Shown here: in pieces, positions 45,980-59,686 of the stretch | Layout of the letters: each line of letters begins with the position of its first letter | Position numbering within the stretch: position 1 is the first letter of the stretch | NCBI GenBank assembly: GCA_032719365.1 | Contig: CM064872.1 | Coordinates: 49,088,252 to 49,152,251, forward strand | Direction: 5' to 3' | From: Prinsepia uniflora | Taxonomy: Eukaryota > Streptophyta > Magnoliopsida > Rosales > Rosaceae | DNA: 64,000 nucleotides | Notes under the pieces: generated by a model | Told to the model about the DNA's origin: nothing | Databases searched by the model: none | Seen by the model: the letters and a program-made list of their open reading frames with translations, nothing else | Position numbers and translations under genes: made by a program

Positions 45980-48900
45980 TGACAAGACCCGTCCCAATCC
46001 TCCTAGATTATCGTGGGATGTGCCTGCTCCCGTCTAACATCGTGTGTCAGACCAGGTATAAATTTGTCACCCGCTCAGGGTTCATCAGAGTACGTCAGGA
46101 TCGGCGGTGGCATGTGATGTCTCGATCGTTGCTACAGCCCGCATCCGCTATCAACCTGAAGGGTATTAAAACCATAAAAGCTGTGAGTGGACAAAACATT
46201 AGTTTATAAAACTCATTTATATTGAAAATACATTTATACCCTTCACATAAAAGCATGCATGCATCAAAAAATAGTTATTTCAAATACTTTCTCGGAAGCA
46301 ACACGTATTGCTTCCCAAATCAAAAGACAATGAAAAATGCTTCTCAATAGAAGCCATCATCTCAGTAGGGTCTCAGCCCCAAACCAAATCAAGCAAAACA
46401 GAACGGAACCTTGGCCCAAATCATTGAACATGTGGGAACACATCCCATGGGAACTTATCCCAATGTTAGTCACGATTCTCATCCTAGCACATGTACATAT
46501 AGTTCAGGACCGCTCACAATCCTAGCATGTCGCCGTGAACACATCACTCGCCGCGACTGTCTCTAGATCATAGCGAACACATCGCCGATCGATCATAGAA
46601 TATCTCATCAGCACTCCTAAGTTGAGCCTCCCTCGGTCACCAGCGGCTGCTTGACAGCAGGTAATGCACCGTGACCTCTCCAGAAGAAACACATCGCAGT
46701 TTGGAGGCGAGCGCCGTAACACCCGGGACTAACCCAAATGTTATCATCATACATAGGGCCTCAAGCACAGAACATCACTAAGTGGGTCACAACCCGAAAA
46801 TCAGTGTTCTATGACACTTCATATTCCAGGATTCCTTGAATTCTATCAAATCCACAACTGGGTCTCATGCCCGAAATATCTTTCATAAAACACGAAATTG
46901 GGTCTCATGTTGATGTATCCTAGCTTATACACTACTATTGTAGTAATGGTAATGCACAAGTAAGGGTGTCGAACCACAGAGACTGATTAGGCTTCACAAA
47001 ATAACCCTATAATGACTCAATTAACTAGTGGAATTAAAAGAACTGAAAATAAAACAGAATTGTGTTGTGATTTGTGATATGTAAGGACGTTAAACTGAAA
47101 TTAAAACTTTAAGTAAATGAATATAGATAGAAAAGATTGAGAAAAGTATGGAGATGGAAGCTAGGGTCTTGACTTCACCTATGTAACCTTGATTCTATGA
47201 ATACAGTGACTAAAGTACCTGATCTTCCAAACCTGCTCTAAGGATTGTTTTCACTTAAGTAAGATAGGCCAGGGCATGTGGAACACTATCTAGTCCTTCT
47301 AATTGCAACCTAAGTATGACATGTACTTTAGATTACTCCTAGAAAGCCTTTAAGTATGAGAAAAGAAATAAATATGACCAAACAGATTCAGTGGCATGGC
47401 ATGTACTCACTAACCCTATTCTTTCATTCATAAATCAATTAAACTTAGGCATGGCATGTGCTCTAAATCTAACTAGGCATATGGAACCCTAATGGTGATC
47501 AAGCACTAGAATCACATATGAATCAATAATTAAAATGAATGAAACAAAGAAGAGTTTGCAGAAATCAGAATACTTCAATCATAACATAGACTGAGTTTAC
47601 ATGGTTACATCAAGAACCCTAGATGAGAAATTAGCTACACATGTATCTAATCAACATAAAAGCATTAATTAAAGACATGGATGCAGAAAACTCTAAGTAG
47701 AAGGCAGTCTTCTTCTCCAGAAATGAAAAGGGATTCTTCTTCACACACAAAGATGATGGATGACGAATTTAATGAAGGAATTTTGGAGCTTTTATGATGA
47801 GAGATTGAGGTACATGGGAAAGAGATGCAAAAGGATGGAAGAGGGGAGATGGTTATGGAAATCTTGAGGTTTTCTCACTGGAAGAGAAGGGGAATGAAAA
47901 AGAAGAGCAGATCTGATTTCTTTGTTGTGTGGAGGCTCTCCTATTTTGAGAGAGAAGAGGGCTTAAATTGGCAAGAAAGCATGAGGGCAAATAAGGAAAG
48001 ACATGTAATCTGCTACTAGTCACGTGAATAGTGTCAGGAGTGCATAGTGATTCCTGAATAGTATCTGGCGTGCATAGTGATTCCTGAATAGTGACAGCTT
48101 TTTGTTTTCCACATTATTTTTCCTTGCTCCATAAGTAATCTCTTTCAACTCCGAATTTCCTCCTTTTACACCGAAAACTTTCTAATTCGACATAATGTCC
48201 AATCCTGCACAACTCTCACAAAAATTATCATTTTCTCCTATGTGATGAAAGATATTAGTAGTACATCAAAGATAATAATGCATGGAAAAATGCATAAAAT
48301 ATGACCTAACATCTCACCACCCAACTTATCTCGCGTTTGACTATACTCTAAGTCAAACCTCAAATTAACTGGGTCAAACGCGCGAAAGGTATTTCCAAAG
48401 CTGAAAACCAGTTCTTATTTCCAAAACCCTTTCAAATCATAGTTTAACTAGGACTCGTGTCCGAATCTCGATTTCACGCATCTCCGTGAAATCCTCAAAA
48501 TCGTAAACCAGTTCCTCGATTTCACGCCTCTCTATGAAACCTTCGAAACCACATAAAACATAAGCACGTAGTACACTCGACCGAAGCCCAACGTCATATA
48601 AAGCAGAAATCTCGAACTACGTGCAATAACGCATTTTCCTCCGAAAATGCCCAACAAATTATATTTAAATCACATGCACTCAAGGAATCTCAAAACATGT
48701 TCATAAACACATATAAAATATTCATGCATGCATCATATTCATAAAATAAAGTCCACTCACATACCGTCCATGCTGCGCCTCGATCTGCGTGCCTTAAGCC
48801 TTTCCGGGCTAATCTGACCTCTCCAGGTCATCCGGACCTGTACAAAACATACTCAAAGGTTACTACTAATCTAGACAAGACCTAATCAAGAACCCCCAAC

Positions 48901-49295
48901 ATTCCCGAAAAAGTCCACGTGTCCCAGACACTCTTCCCTAGGCTTTAAACCTCAATTTGACAAACCTGACGATCTCCGATCGACTCGAAACCACCACTAT
49001 TGGATTTGTATTGTCAAAACCTTTAAAATGGTCCTAGTCCCACCTCAAAATACATGCCCACGAACCCCCACGTGAGGGTTAAAGGTGCTGTCAACGTTGA
49101 CCAAAACGTCAACATTGACATCAACATGAACAGTAAAAGTCAACATGATGTCATCTCTAACATTTGACACTAATCCACCGCAGATCAAAGGTGCGGTCAC
49201 GCACGGGTCACACGCTCACTGGTCCACGAGTTTGCACGTGTTAAGCTGACAGGACACTGAAAACTGCCATGTGGCAGCCACCCATTGGCCATGTG
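45980..49295 (-). repeat. LTR E, left part (solo LTR, minus strand)
   Basis: It starts TGACAAGACCC and its far end is 61149 (...GGGTCGTTACA). Perfect TCAAA duplications flank it (45975-45979 and 61150-61154). It holds an unclassified insertion (46911-48311) and is interrupted at 49296 by LTR F. E sequence resumes near 60285. Confidence 0.78.
46911..48311. mobile_element. Unclassified 1.4-kb insertion in LTR E
   Basis: The sequence changes abruptly from LTR-like to TGATGTATCCTAGC... and back after ...GACCTAACA. The TG...CA ends suggest an LTR, but no clean duplication was seen (CTCAT/CTCAC is the best guess, with slightly different ends). A GTCGAACCACAGAGACTG motif lies near the left end. A 22-bp unit (TGCATAGTGATTCCTGAATA...) is repeated near 48041-48092. 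No supported coding region. Confidence 0.5.
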
Positions 49296-50927
49296 TGACA
49301 CGACCAATCCTAATCCCCCCGGGATTAACGCGGGATGTGCCATGCTCCTATCTGACACGAAGTGTCAGACAAGGGATAACTCAACCCTCGGGTTGTCCAG
49401 GGCGTCCAGAGCACGCCAGGATCAGTGGAGGAGTGCGATGTTTGGGTCTCTGCTACAGCCCGCATCCGCAATCAACCTGAAGGGCATTAAAACCATTAAA
49501 AGATGTGAGTGGACGAAAATCAATAGTTTAAGAAAACACATTTCATAAGAAGACATTTATGCCTTTCACTAAAAAGCATGCATGCATTTGAAAACAAGTA
49601 ATCAAACCATTTACGTAAATAAACCATTAGGGCCTTAGCCCAAAAACCATAAATCCAAACATATGTGGGAACTCAACCCAAAACCATAGAATACAAAAAT
49701 CTGTATATCCAAAACCAAGTGGGCCACTACCCAAATCCATAAATACAAATCCGTAAGCACAGAAATACCATTTCATTAATCCAATAAATAATGTTCACCA
49801 AATACCATATAACCAATCCTGTCACGATTTCCAAAGCTACGCTTGCTACTCGGGGTCTCAAGTCCCAAGACTCCACAGGGTCCACCCAGGTCAATGTCCG
49901 CATATCAATGACCCTCCATGGGGGTTATAATCCATAATGCCTTCCTGAGAGTAAGTTACCCCACGGGGGCTACTCCACTCAGTTAGTGCGCATTGACTAC
50001 TCCAAGGTCTACCCAGGCTAACGACCCTCCCTGGAGGAGACAATCCATAAATAAAAGGATGGTATATGAAAAACCATTTCACAATCATTCTCAAAACTTT
50101 TCAAACCTTTCAAAGGGTCCATGCCAAATCTCCCATAAAACCGTCATAAATCCAGAAATCCACTTTTTCCAGATCCAAATCCATTTATCCAAATCTATTT
50201 ATCCAAGTCCATTTATGGGTCCCCGACCCGAAATCACATTCATAAAACACAATTGGGCCTCATGCCCGATTTCCTAAACCAAATGGGCCTCAAGCCCGAT
50301 CATTTAAACCAACTGGGCCCCCGGCCCGATGCCTTATGAAATCAAATGGACTCCAAGTCCGATAGTTTGTAAATCAAATGGGTCTCAAACCCGATTCCAC
50401 ATTTTCAAATCTGAAATCCGTTCATCAATCCATTATTGACATACAAGCACGTATAAACATAGTATAAAATCGTAAACCTCGAAATACGTGCAAATATGTA
50501 AATCATCAATACCAAAATCATCATCATAGAAATCATATATGTAAAACATATAAAACAGTTATGCATGCATCACAGTTTAGAAAACAAAGTCTAATCACAG
50601 ACCGTTCACGCTACCGCTTCGATATGCGTGCTATAAGCCTTTCGGAGCCATATCACTGTCACTAGGACTCCCAAACCTGTCCAAATCATACTAGAGGGTT
50701 ACTAACTACCTCATTAACATCTCATTGAAGCCCCGTAATTTTTTCAAATTTTTAAACTCGATCTTTAACCTTCGGACATCCCGAACTATATCAAAACGAT
50801 GTCAGATCAACACGAAACCAGTCCAAAAATGTTCGTCACATCGAATAAATTAAAAGTCATGTTGAACACTTTCCCAGAAACTTCTCCATGTGCCCCCACG
50901 CGCTTCCGCAAGCGGCTGCGCTTGAAG
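49296..50927 (-). repeat. LTR F, left part (minus strand)
   Basis: It starts TGACACGACC and is similar to LTR C along its length. It is interrupted at 50928 by element G and continues at 59687. The far end is lost near 60285, where the sequence passes into LTR E, so F is truncated by roughly 450 bp compared with C. Confidence 0.72.
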
Positions 50928-53713
50928 TGTAACGACCCGAATATTTAAAAAGGGGAAAATTTGGAAATTTTGGGGAAAATGACGATTTTGCCCCTGGAAT
51001 TGGGCAAACGGTTGACTTTTTATTCGAGTGGTCAAACGGATTTTGACCGATGACCGTGACGTAGGTCGGGACGTCACGAGTTCATAGACAGGTGGCACGC
51101 CCGATTCCGACATTCGAGGACAAAGTTATGACGTGCAGAAGTTTGAGGGTAATTCGGTAAATTGGCCAAAGGGGCCGAAAGTTGACTTTTTGATCCGGAC
51201 ATTATTTGGACTTTCCGAGAATACCGTTGGGTAGGTCTCGAGATGCTGAATCCGTAGACAGGCGGCATGCGCCAATCGGAGTCCGAACGAGAAAGTTATG
51301 GGTCTAGAACCATGAGGGGCATTTTGGTAATTTGTGATGATAAGGGTAAAATGGTAATTTCTCAAAGAAGGGTATTTTGGTCTTTGTTCTTTTGTTATAC
51401 TGATGAATCATTAAGTTGAATGACCCATTTAGTTTGTTTAGTGACATGTGTCACTTTAAGAGGATGATTGGTGGAAAGCAATTTGGATGGTTAATGACTA
51501 ATGTTGGCATGGGATTTCCCTTGAATGACACTTGTCCCTTTAAGATAACAATTAATGGCTGAATTTGATGATGAGGCAGATAGGATGGACGGGTGGGATT
51601 TAAACTGAGAACACCAAACAATTCGTGTGGGGGTGTTTTGGAAAAACAGAGAAGGCACCCAATACCTCCACAAAAAGCCATTGATCTCTTCTTCTCTACT
51701 TGATCACTACTGAGAACAGATGAAAGGGAAAGACTGGAGAAGATTGGAGAGGATGAAATTGAGAGAAAACTAAAAGAAAAATGGGAAGAGATACCCAAGA
51801 ACCCGAAACCCTTCAAATTACTCCAACAATTCGAATTAATCTTTCTAGCTTGAGATGTTATAAACTGAGATTGAAGTGAGTTCTCTGAGATCATTCTGAA
51901 TGGAACCAACTCAAATTCGATGACAATTGGCGTCGTTTGGACCTCGAACGGACATGGCGGACTTCAGAGATTTTCGAGCTTGGGTTGAGTAATTGGGGGC
52001 TAATTCGTGTGCAATTGACTTCGAAATAATCTTTATCATGAACCTACGATGCTATACGACTCATTAATTGAAGGGTTTGGCTGCTGGATTGAAGAACTCG
52101 ACGATGAACAGGCTTCGAACCTGTGAGATTTGATCGAGTAGATTGAGGTAATTAATGACGCAATTGACGTTACAAATCTTCAATACACATGAATACGATC
52201 CTATTAGTGTAATCAATTTAAGAAATGGACTAGAAATATGCAGGATTGGACCGGGTCACCTCGCGGGTTGCAGGACCCGTTTACCAGGCATTCGGGTCGA
52301 GAAGACAACAATGATGATTACTGTAGCAGGCGCGTGGCACCCACGCGCAGCCACTCACGGCGGCGCGTGGGGGCACGTGCGTGGGAATTTCGAGGTAAGG
52401 TCAACATGAAACTTGTCCTACTTAATGTAACGAACATTTTTGGTTTTGGTTGCGAGTCGATCGGACGCCGTCTCGATAATGTTTCGAGGGTCCGAAGGTT
52501 TACGTTACGTATTAAATTAATATTAAATTCCCGGAAAATTATGAGAAATTAATATGATGCAAATTGAGTCCTTAGTGACCCTGAGTAATGATTTTGGACA
52601 GGATTCGGGATTTCTGGAAAATAGCGAAAATTACGGAAACACGTGCAGTTCGGAAAACGAGCGCTTTGGACGGTGTGTGAGTGGGCTTTTGTTTTCTACC
52701 CTAAATGCATGCATATACGTTTTAACTGCTTTTAAATGCTTATAATATGATTTAAGTTGATTTGCCATGATTTATGATGTGATATGATAATTTTCAGATT
52801 TTGGGAATATTATATTATTATTATATTATTTGGGTACGAATTTCGAGAAAATTATAAAATTGTGATTTTGGGCGATGATCTGAGATTTGAGATGACTTTT
52901 GACTTTGAAACTAAATTATATGATTTAATTGACGAAATTGAATTATAAATGATCTGTTACACATGAAATTGTGGAATTTACTTGTGCTGTGGAAATGCTA
53001 TATTTCGGGCAGAGACCCTATTGAACTATTAACTTGATTTTGAGATCTAAATAGTTTTAAAATGAGATTCTTGATTTGTGGTATCATCCTCGGTGATTTG
53101 ATGGTCTCCTCCAGACGTCGTAGATCCTGGAGTAGTCACGAACCACTGCCTAGAGATGAGTAGCTCCGAGGGGAGGCTCAATCTCAGGAGTGTGAGTTTA
53201 TATTGATATCCTCCAGACGTCGTTTATCCTGGAGATTGTATCACCCCAGACGTCGTTGATCCTGGGGAGGTACTCGGACTTGAGACACCCGAGTTTGCAC
53301 GTGTTGCATTGATATCGTGACGGGTTATTGGATATTGAGATTGGATGTTGAGGATGATGGTATCATGATTGATTTTGAATGATATTAACTGTTTTCTTTT
53401 ACTTTGATTTATATAACCTATGTTTTATATGATATGCATGCATGTTTGTGAAAACTAGAGGGTAAGACGATTTTAATAAATGTATTTCTAAACCTTTAAT
53501 TTTTGTCCACTCACACTTTTTAATGTTTTATTGGCCCTCTAGGTCGTGGCACGACGATCGAGGCTGATCGGGAGGTGGAGGCATGAATGCGCACAGGTAC
53601 AATTACCCCTTGTTTGGCAAGTGCTGAGGGCAATTGTGGTACTTCAGTTGACTTGTCAGACGGGAACAGGATCTGTCGCGGTTATCGAGGGATAATCGGG
53701 ATGGGTCTTGTCA
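50928..53713 (+). repeat. 5' LTR of element G
   Basis: It runs TGTAACGACCCG... to ...GGGTCTTGTCA, with the shared core at 51056-51099 and a second, diverged module near 51225-51270. Hairpins CTCCAG/CTGGAG lie at 53109/53127 and 53211/53229, and CCCCAG/CTGGGG at 53244/53262. Confidence 0.93.
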
Positions 53714-53716
53714 AAT

Positions 53717-53728
53717 TGGTATCAGAGC
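53717..53728 (+). other. Primer binding site of element G
   Basis: TGGTATCAGAGC, the initiator tRNA-Met type, lies three bases after the LTR end. It is intact despite decay of the internal region. Confidence 0.9.
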
Positions 53729-53757
53729 ACTAGGTTGCGGATTCTGTTACCATATCA

Positions 53758-56700
53758 TGCCTCCGAAACGTAAGCCTCGTGCGCGACCTGGTTATGAGAC
53801 CTCGTGATTGATCTCGGAATGAGATTGACCCTGGATTGGGGGGGGGGGGGGGGGGGTCATAGGTTAATCAGTGTACACTGTGAACTACGAATTGTTAATC
53901 ACGGATTTGTGTGGGTCCCCAGAATAAATGAGCCCAGAGGCTAGAAAGATAGCACAATTGGGCAAGTTGGACCCAGGATGAGATTATTCTCAGTAAAGGT
54001 ATGAGTTTAGAGTATGATGGGATATCCCGTAGGCCTTAGAGGTCGAATAACCTGTGATGTACCAGTTGAATTGCTTGGTGACTGATTTTGTAAATGATAG
54101 CACAACTGATTGTTCTGAAATTGGACTCAAGAGGAGTCAAGATATGGAAATGGGGCTCAAATGAGTTAGGATATTTTGTTGGACTCGGGTTGAGTCATGG
54201 AATGTATCAGGGCTCGGGATGAGCCGTAAAGATTGAAAAAGAATTATGGTATAGCCTACCCGTAACTGAGAAATGTTTGGCACCTGGGATGCCCAGAATA
54301 TCGCCGGTGGGTCGTAACTTTGTGGGTTGTTATTGTTTAACCCTGATTACTAGCTTTATGGACTTGGCTGGGTCCTGCCGCTTTCACTTAAAACGTGGGA
54401 GGTCGGGCAGAAACCCATAATACACAGAGAATCGGACTTAAGGGATGGTCAGTGGAACGCTAGTGGGTCTACTGAGTGATCAATTGGTCAGGTTAATTGT
54501 TCGTGATTGTGAGTCGTCTGGTCACATTTTGAAGTCGTGGTTATCTCCATTGATTTGATCATATGGCACCAGTTGGGGTGCAGTGGAGCAGGGATTGGCT
54601 CCTGTGATTATGGTGGATGTGACAGGCGGGGGAACAGTTGATAAGCCCGTGATGGATCGTCGGGGCATGGTCTGTTGGGACCACGTGCCTGAGGATTGTA
54701 GTTACTTAGCAGGAGGCTTAAGTAGCCCTAGAAGAATGACCTAGATATTCCTGATTATGTATACATTTGGTAGGTCCCAGTTTAACCACTTTCCCATGTC
54801 TTGAGACTATCTATTGTCTAATTGTGATTGGTTAGGTTATGGAAGTCAGTAAGCCGACTAAAGCTGCGAATGAGATAAAAGTGAACCTTGACACTAATAT
54901 GGTGACCTTGGAAGGACTTATGGGGGGTGGACCTGTCAGTGTGAGATTACCCCGGATGACAAACGTTATTCGCCTAGTGTTTGACCTAGGGTGTTCCTGG
55001 ACTTGGATGATTGGGATGTAATCCTTGGGATGGCTGAGTTGATGACTCAGGACACCTCTATCGAGTATGTTGATTTGCGAATGATATGTGGCTTTCAGAG
55101 GGACTCGAGGATGTTACCCTCTCGAGTGATATCGAACCTCAAAAATCGATGGATTGTTGGTGCGAGGTACGCAAAGTTCACTAAGAGATGTGGTATATGT
55201 GATTCATAAATGAGATGCCCGGTGATGGCTTAAGATGTACGGATGTGGTGCTATGTTTCCTGAGGTGTTGCCTGAATAAGAAATTGAGTTTATGAGATTG
55301 CAGTTATTTCGAGTTATTTTTGGACGCCCTGGTAAGTGGCACCTACGGCGTCATAAGGACTGAGGGTGCACTTACAGGACTTGGTGGATACGGGTTCTTT
55401 CCGCCAAGTGTCGTAGTGGGAAACCCAGTGGTTATGTGTTGCTTTGGAACAATTTCCTAAGGTAACGATATGGGATAAGTATCCCTTGTCATGAGTTAAT
55501 GATTTGTGGTCCGATTGGACATAGCGATTTTGTGTGCCTATGGAACGACTAACATGGTGATGATTAGCAGTCCTGAGAGAAAGAGAAAAAGATACTATCC
55601 GGATTTGACTTGGCTAAAGGTTAGCCAATGGTGGTGCCCTCGGATAATGGGCCGGTGATATTTATGAGATGATGAGTCAAGTATTCCGACCATAGATTGA
55701 TTGGTGTACTCATATGTACAACTGGGTTGGTGATGAGTTGTTTGAAATTGAATAAAGATCACAGAGTAGATGGGTTTTCGAAACGGTATTGCCAGTTATG
55801 GAGATTGACCTGGAAGGAGGTCGAAGTTATTGGAAAGGGAAACTGAACTAGAATGATGGTAAGTGGAGAAATTGTGACATGTTCGATGTAACCCTTTCGA
55901 TGCACAGAGCGATATGGCACTATAAGATTTGGGATTTGGTGAGGTGTGTTTCAGTAGCATGGGGCTAGGGTTGCCAATGCTAGCTGACCCCTCAGGAGTC
56001 TTACTTTTCTGGCACGTGTTGGGATTGACTATTGTGACCCATGGATCGAGTATGCAGGAGTCCTACCTCTGAGATGGAATGTAAAAATATTTTCTTGACC
56101 ATCAGGATTAACAGTGATTAATAAACAGAACGTCTTAAAGTGACCTGAGGCGATGGTCAGGATACATTGAGATTATAACCATGTTGTCGGGTCAGGTATT
56201 ATGCACGGAGAGGCTAATAAGATAGCCGATTGGAAATTTACTTGTTTAATAACGTAAGGATAAAAGAATCCTATTATGGATGGAACTCCATAGGGTTGGA
56301 GTAGTCTATGATATTTAATTACTCAGACTATTGAAGTCTAACTGCAGGATCATGATTGGTATCCAATGTGGGATGGAGTCGAGGTTAAGAAATGGACATG
56401 ATTTCCGATATCGTATGAATAATGGTATTGAGAGTCAGTTATTGACACGACGTGGGCATTAGTGAGGCCCTTGAGGATAAACATAACAGAATGAATGAAC
56501 CGTATGAGGTTTTTGGTTTGATGACCTAGTGGCATATATGTGTGGTGATGTAAACGATCGTCATAAATGGATGGCATGTGATTGGGATAACGATACTGGT
56601 ACTTATGACTTCTCGATTATGTATACTCGGACGTTGAGCAAGGCTCCGTATGTCGAGTAGGCTTCGATAGGACTGCCCATGGGGCAGGAGTTATGTCCCG

Positions 56701-56880
56701 ATGTTGATCCAATGATAGATACTGGATTGTTAGGAAGTTCCATAAGTCTGACTTGACCATACATTCGATTTGATTGAACCAGAAGGGTATGTGATTGATG
56801 ATGTTTCTGGTTCGCATACACGCACACTTGATTTTGGATATGACTAGCATGGTACTCCTTATTGAAATTTCGAGGGCGAA
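53758..56880 (+). pseudogene. Decayed Gag-Pol remnant of element G
   Basis: It begins ATGCCTCCGAAACG, the same MPP(K/R)R start as A and B, and stops within about 20 codons. Later traces include protease-region DDWDVILGMAEL (near 55005) followed by a degraded linker, an RT-like DKYPL block near 55470 and MSQVFRP near 55670. No domain is whole. Gag, RNase H and integrase are barely traceable. A 21-base G run sits at 53838-53858. Confidence 0.7.
53838..53858 (+). repeat. Run of 21 G
   Basis: An uninterrupted G21 lies inside the decayed leader/Gag of element G. It is unusual in length and prone to G-quadruplex formation and to sequencing or length error. Confidence 0.9.
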
Positions 56881-56889
56881 ATTCCTTAA

Positions 56890-56899
56890 GGGGGGAAGG
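56890..56899 (+). other. Polypurine tract of element G
   Basis: GGGGGGAAGG lies just before the TGTAACG start of the 3' LTR and is identical to B's tract. Confidence 0.75.
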
Positions 56900-56900
56900 T

Positions 56901-59686
56901 TGTAACGACCCGAATATTTAAAAAGGGGAAAATTTGGAAATTTTGGGGAAAATGACGATTTTGCCCCTAGAATTGGGCAAACGGTTGACTTTTTATTCGA
57001 ACGGTCAAACAGACTTTGACCGATGACCGTGACGTAGGTCGGGACGTCACGAGTTCATAGACAGGTGGCACGCCCGATTCCGACATTCGAGGACAAAGTT
57101 ATGACGTGCGGAAGTTTGAGGGTAATTCGGTAAATTGGCCAAAGGGGCCGAAAGTTGACTTTTTGATCCGGACATTATTTGGACTTTCCGAGAATACCGT
57201 TGGGTAGGTCTCGAGATGCTGAATCCGTAGACAGGCGGCATGCGCCAATCGGAGTCCGAACGAGAAAGTTATGGGTCTAGAACCATGAGGGGCATTTTGG
57301 TAATTTGTGATGATAAGGATAAAATGGTAATTTCTCAAAGAAGGGTATTTTGGTCTTTGTTCTTTTGTTATACTGATGAATCATTAAGTTGAATGACCCA
57401 TTTAGTTTGTTTAGTGACATGTGTCACTTTAAGAGGATGATTGGTGGAAAGCAATTTGGACGGTTAATGACTAATGTTGGCATGGGATTTCCCTTGAATG
57501 ACACTTGTCCCTTTAAGATAACAATTAATGGCTGAATTTGATGATGAGGCAGATAGGATGGACGGGTGGGATTTAAACTGAGAACACCAAACAATTCGTG
57601 TGGGGGTATTTTGGAAAAACAGAGAAGGCACCCAATACCTCCACAAAAAGCCATTGATCTCTTCTTCTCTGCTTGATCACTACTGAGAACAGATGAAAGG
57701 GAAAGACTGGAGAAGATTGGAGAGGATGAAATTGAGAGAAAACTAAAAGAAAAATGGGAAGAGATACCCAAGAACCCGAAACCCTTCAAATTACTCCAAC
57801 AATTCGAATTAATCTTTCTAGCTTGAGATGTTATAAACTGAGATTGAAGTGAGTTCTCTGAGATCATTCTGAATGGAACCAACTCAAATTCGACGACAAT
57901 TGGCGTCGTTTGGACCTCGAACGGACATGGCGGACTTCGGAGATTTTCGAGCTTGGGTTGAGTAATTGGGGGCTAATTCGTGTGCAATTGACTTCGAAAT
58001 CATCTTTATCATGAACCTACGATGCTATACGACTCATTAATTGAAGGGTTTGGCTGCTGGATTGAAGAACTCGACGATGAACAGGCTTCGAACCTGTGAG
58101 ATTTGATCGAGTAGATTGAGGTAATTAATGACGCAATTGACGTTACAGATCTTCAATACACATGAATACGATCCTATTAGTGTAATCAATTTAAGAAATG
58201 GACTAGAAATATGCAGGATTGGACCGGGTCACCTCGCGGGTCGCAGGACCCGTTTACCAGGCATTCGGGTCGAGAAGACAACAGTGATGATTACTGTAGC
58301 AGGCGCGTGGCACCCACGCGCAGCCACTCACGGCGGCGCGTGGGGGCGCGTGCGTGGGAATTTCGAGGTAAGGTCAACATGAAACTTGTCCTACTTAATG
58401 TAACGAACATTTTTGGTTTTGGTTGCGAGTCGATCGGACGCCGTCTCGATAATGTTTCGAGGGTCCGAAGGTTTACGTTACGTATTAAATTAATATTAAA
58501 TTCCCGGAAAATTATGAGAAATTAATATGATGCAAATTGAGTCCTTAGTGACCCTGAGTAATGATTTTGGACAGGATTCGGGATTTCTGGAAAATAGCGA
58601 AAATTACGGAAACACGTGCAGTTCGGAAAACGAGCGCTTTGGACGGTGTGTGAGTGGGCATTTGTTTTCTACCCTAAATGCATGCATATACGTTTTAACT
58701 GCTTTTAAATGCTTATAATATGATTTAAGTTGATTTGCCATGATTTATGATGTGATATGATAATTTCCGGATTTTGGGAATATTATATTATTATATTATT
58801 ATTTGGGTACGAATTTCGAGAAAATTATAAAATTGTGATTTTGGGCGATGATCTGAGATTTGAGATGACTTTTGACTTTGAAACTAAATTATATGATTTA
58901 ATTGACGAAATTGAATTATAAATGATCTGTTACACATGAAATTATGGAATTTACTTGTGCTGTGGAAATGCTATATTTCGGGCAGAGACCCTATTGAACT
59001 ATTAACTTGATTTTGAGATCTAAATAGTTTTAAAATGAGATTATTGATTTGTGGTATCATCCTCGGTGATTTGATGGTCTCCTCCAGACGTCGTAGATCC
59101 TGGAGTAGTCACGAACCACTGCCTGGAGATGAGTAGCTCCGAGGGGAGGCTCAATCTCAGGAGTGTGAGTTTATATTGATATCCTCCAGACGTCGTTGAT
59201 CCTAGAGATGATATCACCCCAGACGTCGTTGATCCTGGGGAGGTACTCGGACTTGAGACACCCGAGTTTGCACGCGTTGCATTGATATCGTGACGGGTTA
59301 TTGGATATTGAGATTGGATGTTGAGGATGATGGTATCATGATTGATTTTGAATGATATTAACTGTTTTCTTTTACTTTGATTTATATAACCTATGTTTTA
59401 TATGATATGCATGCATGTTTGTGAAAACTGGAGGGTAAGACGATTTTAATAAATGTATTTCTAAACCTTTAATTTTTGTCCACTCACACTCTTTAATGTT
59501 TTATTGGCCCTCCAGGTCGTGGCACGACGATCGAGGCTGATCGGGAGGTGGAGGCATGAATGCGCACAGGTACAATTACCCCTTGTTTGGCAAGTGCTGA
59601 GGGCAATTGTGGTACTTCAGTTGACTTGTCAGACGGGAGCAGGATCTGTCGCGGTTATCGAGGGATAATCGGGATGGGTCTTGTCA
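56901..59686 (+). repeat. 3' LTR of element G
   Basis: It is the partner of 50928-53713 and exactly the same length. It shares the LTR core (57029-57072) and hairpins. One stem carries a single mismatch here (CTCCAG/CTAGAG). Confidence 0.93.

Larger units (their letters stand above)
50928..59686 (+). mobile_element. LTR retrotransposon G, non-autonomous, TSD TGAAG
   Basis: The element is 8759 bp with two LTRs of 2786 bp each, about 32 differences by eye (about 1.1%). Perfect TGAAG duplications lie at 50923-50927 and 59687-59691. The primer site is 53717-53728 and the polypurine tract 56890-56899. The 3187-bp internal region keeps traces of Gag-Pol order but is far shorter than in A or B (about 4.58 kb) and full of stops. 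The insertion is young but the coding region is old and decayed. Confidence 0.92.

Noticed and set aside
47825..48019. 64-codon frame in the unclassified insertion
   Set aside because: It is short and low in complexity with no family likeness or regulatory context.
54839..55209. Independent small genes in element G
   Set aside because: They are fragments of the protease region of the decayed polyprotein (DVILGM block), not separate genes.
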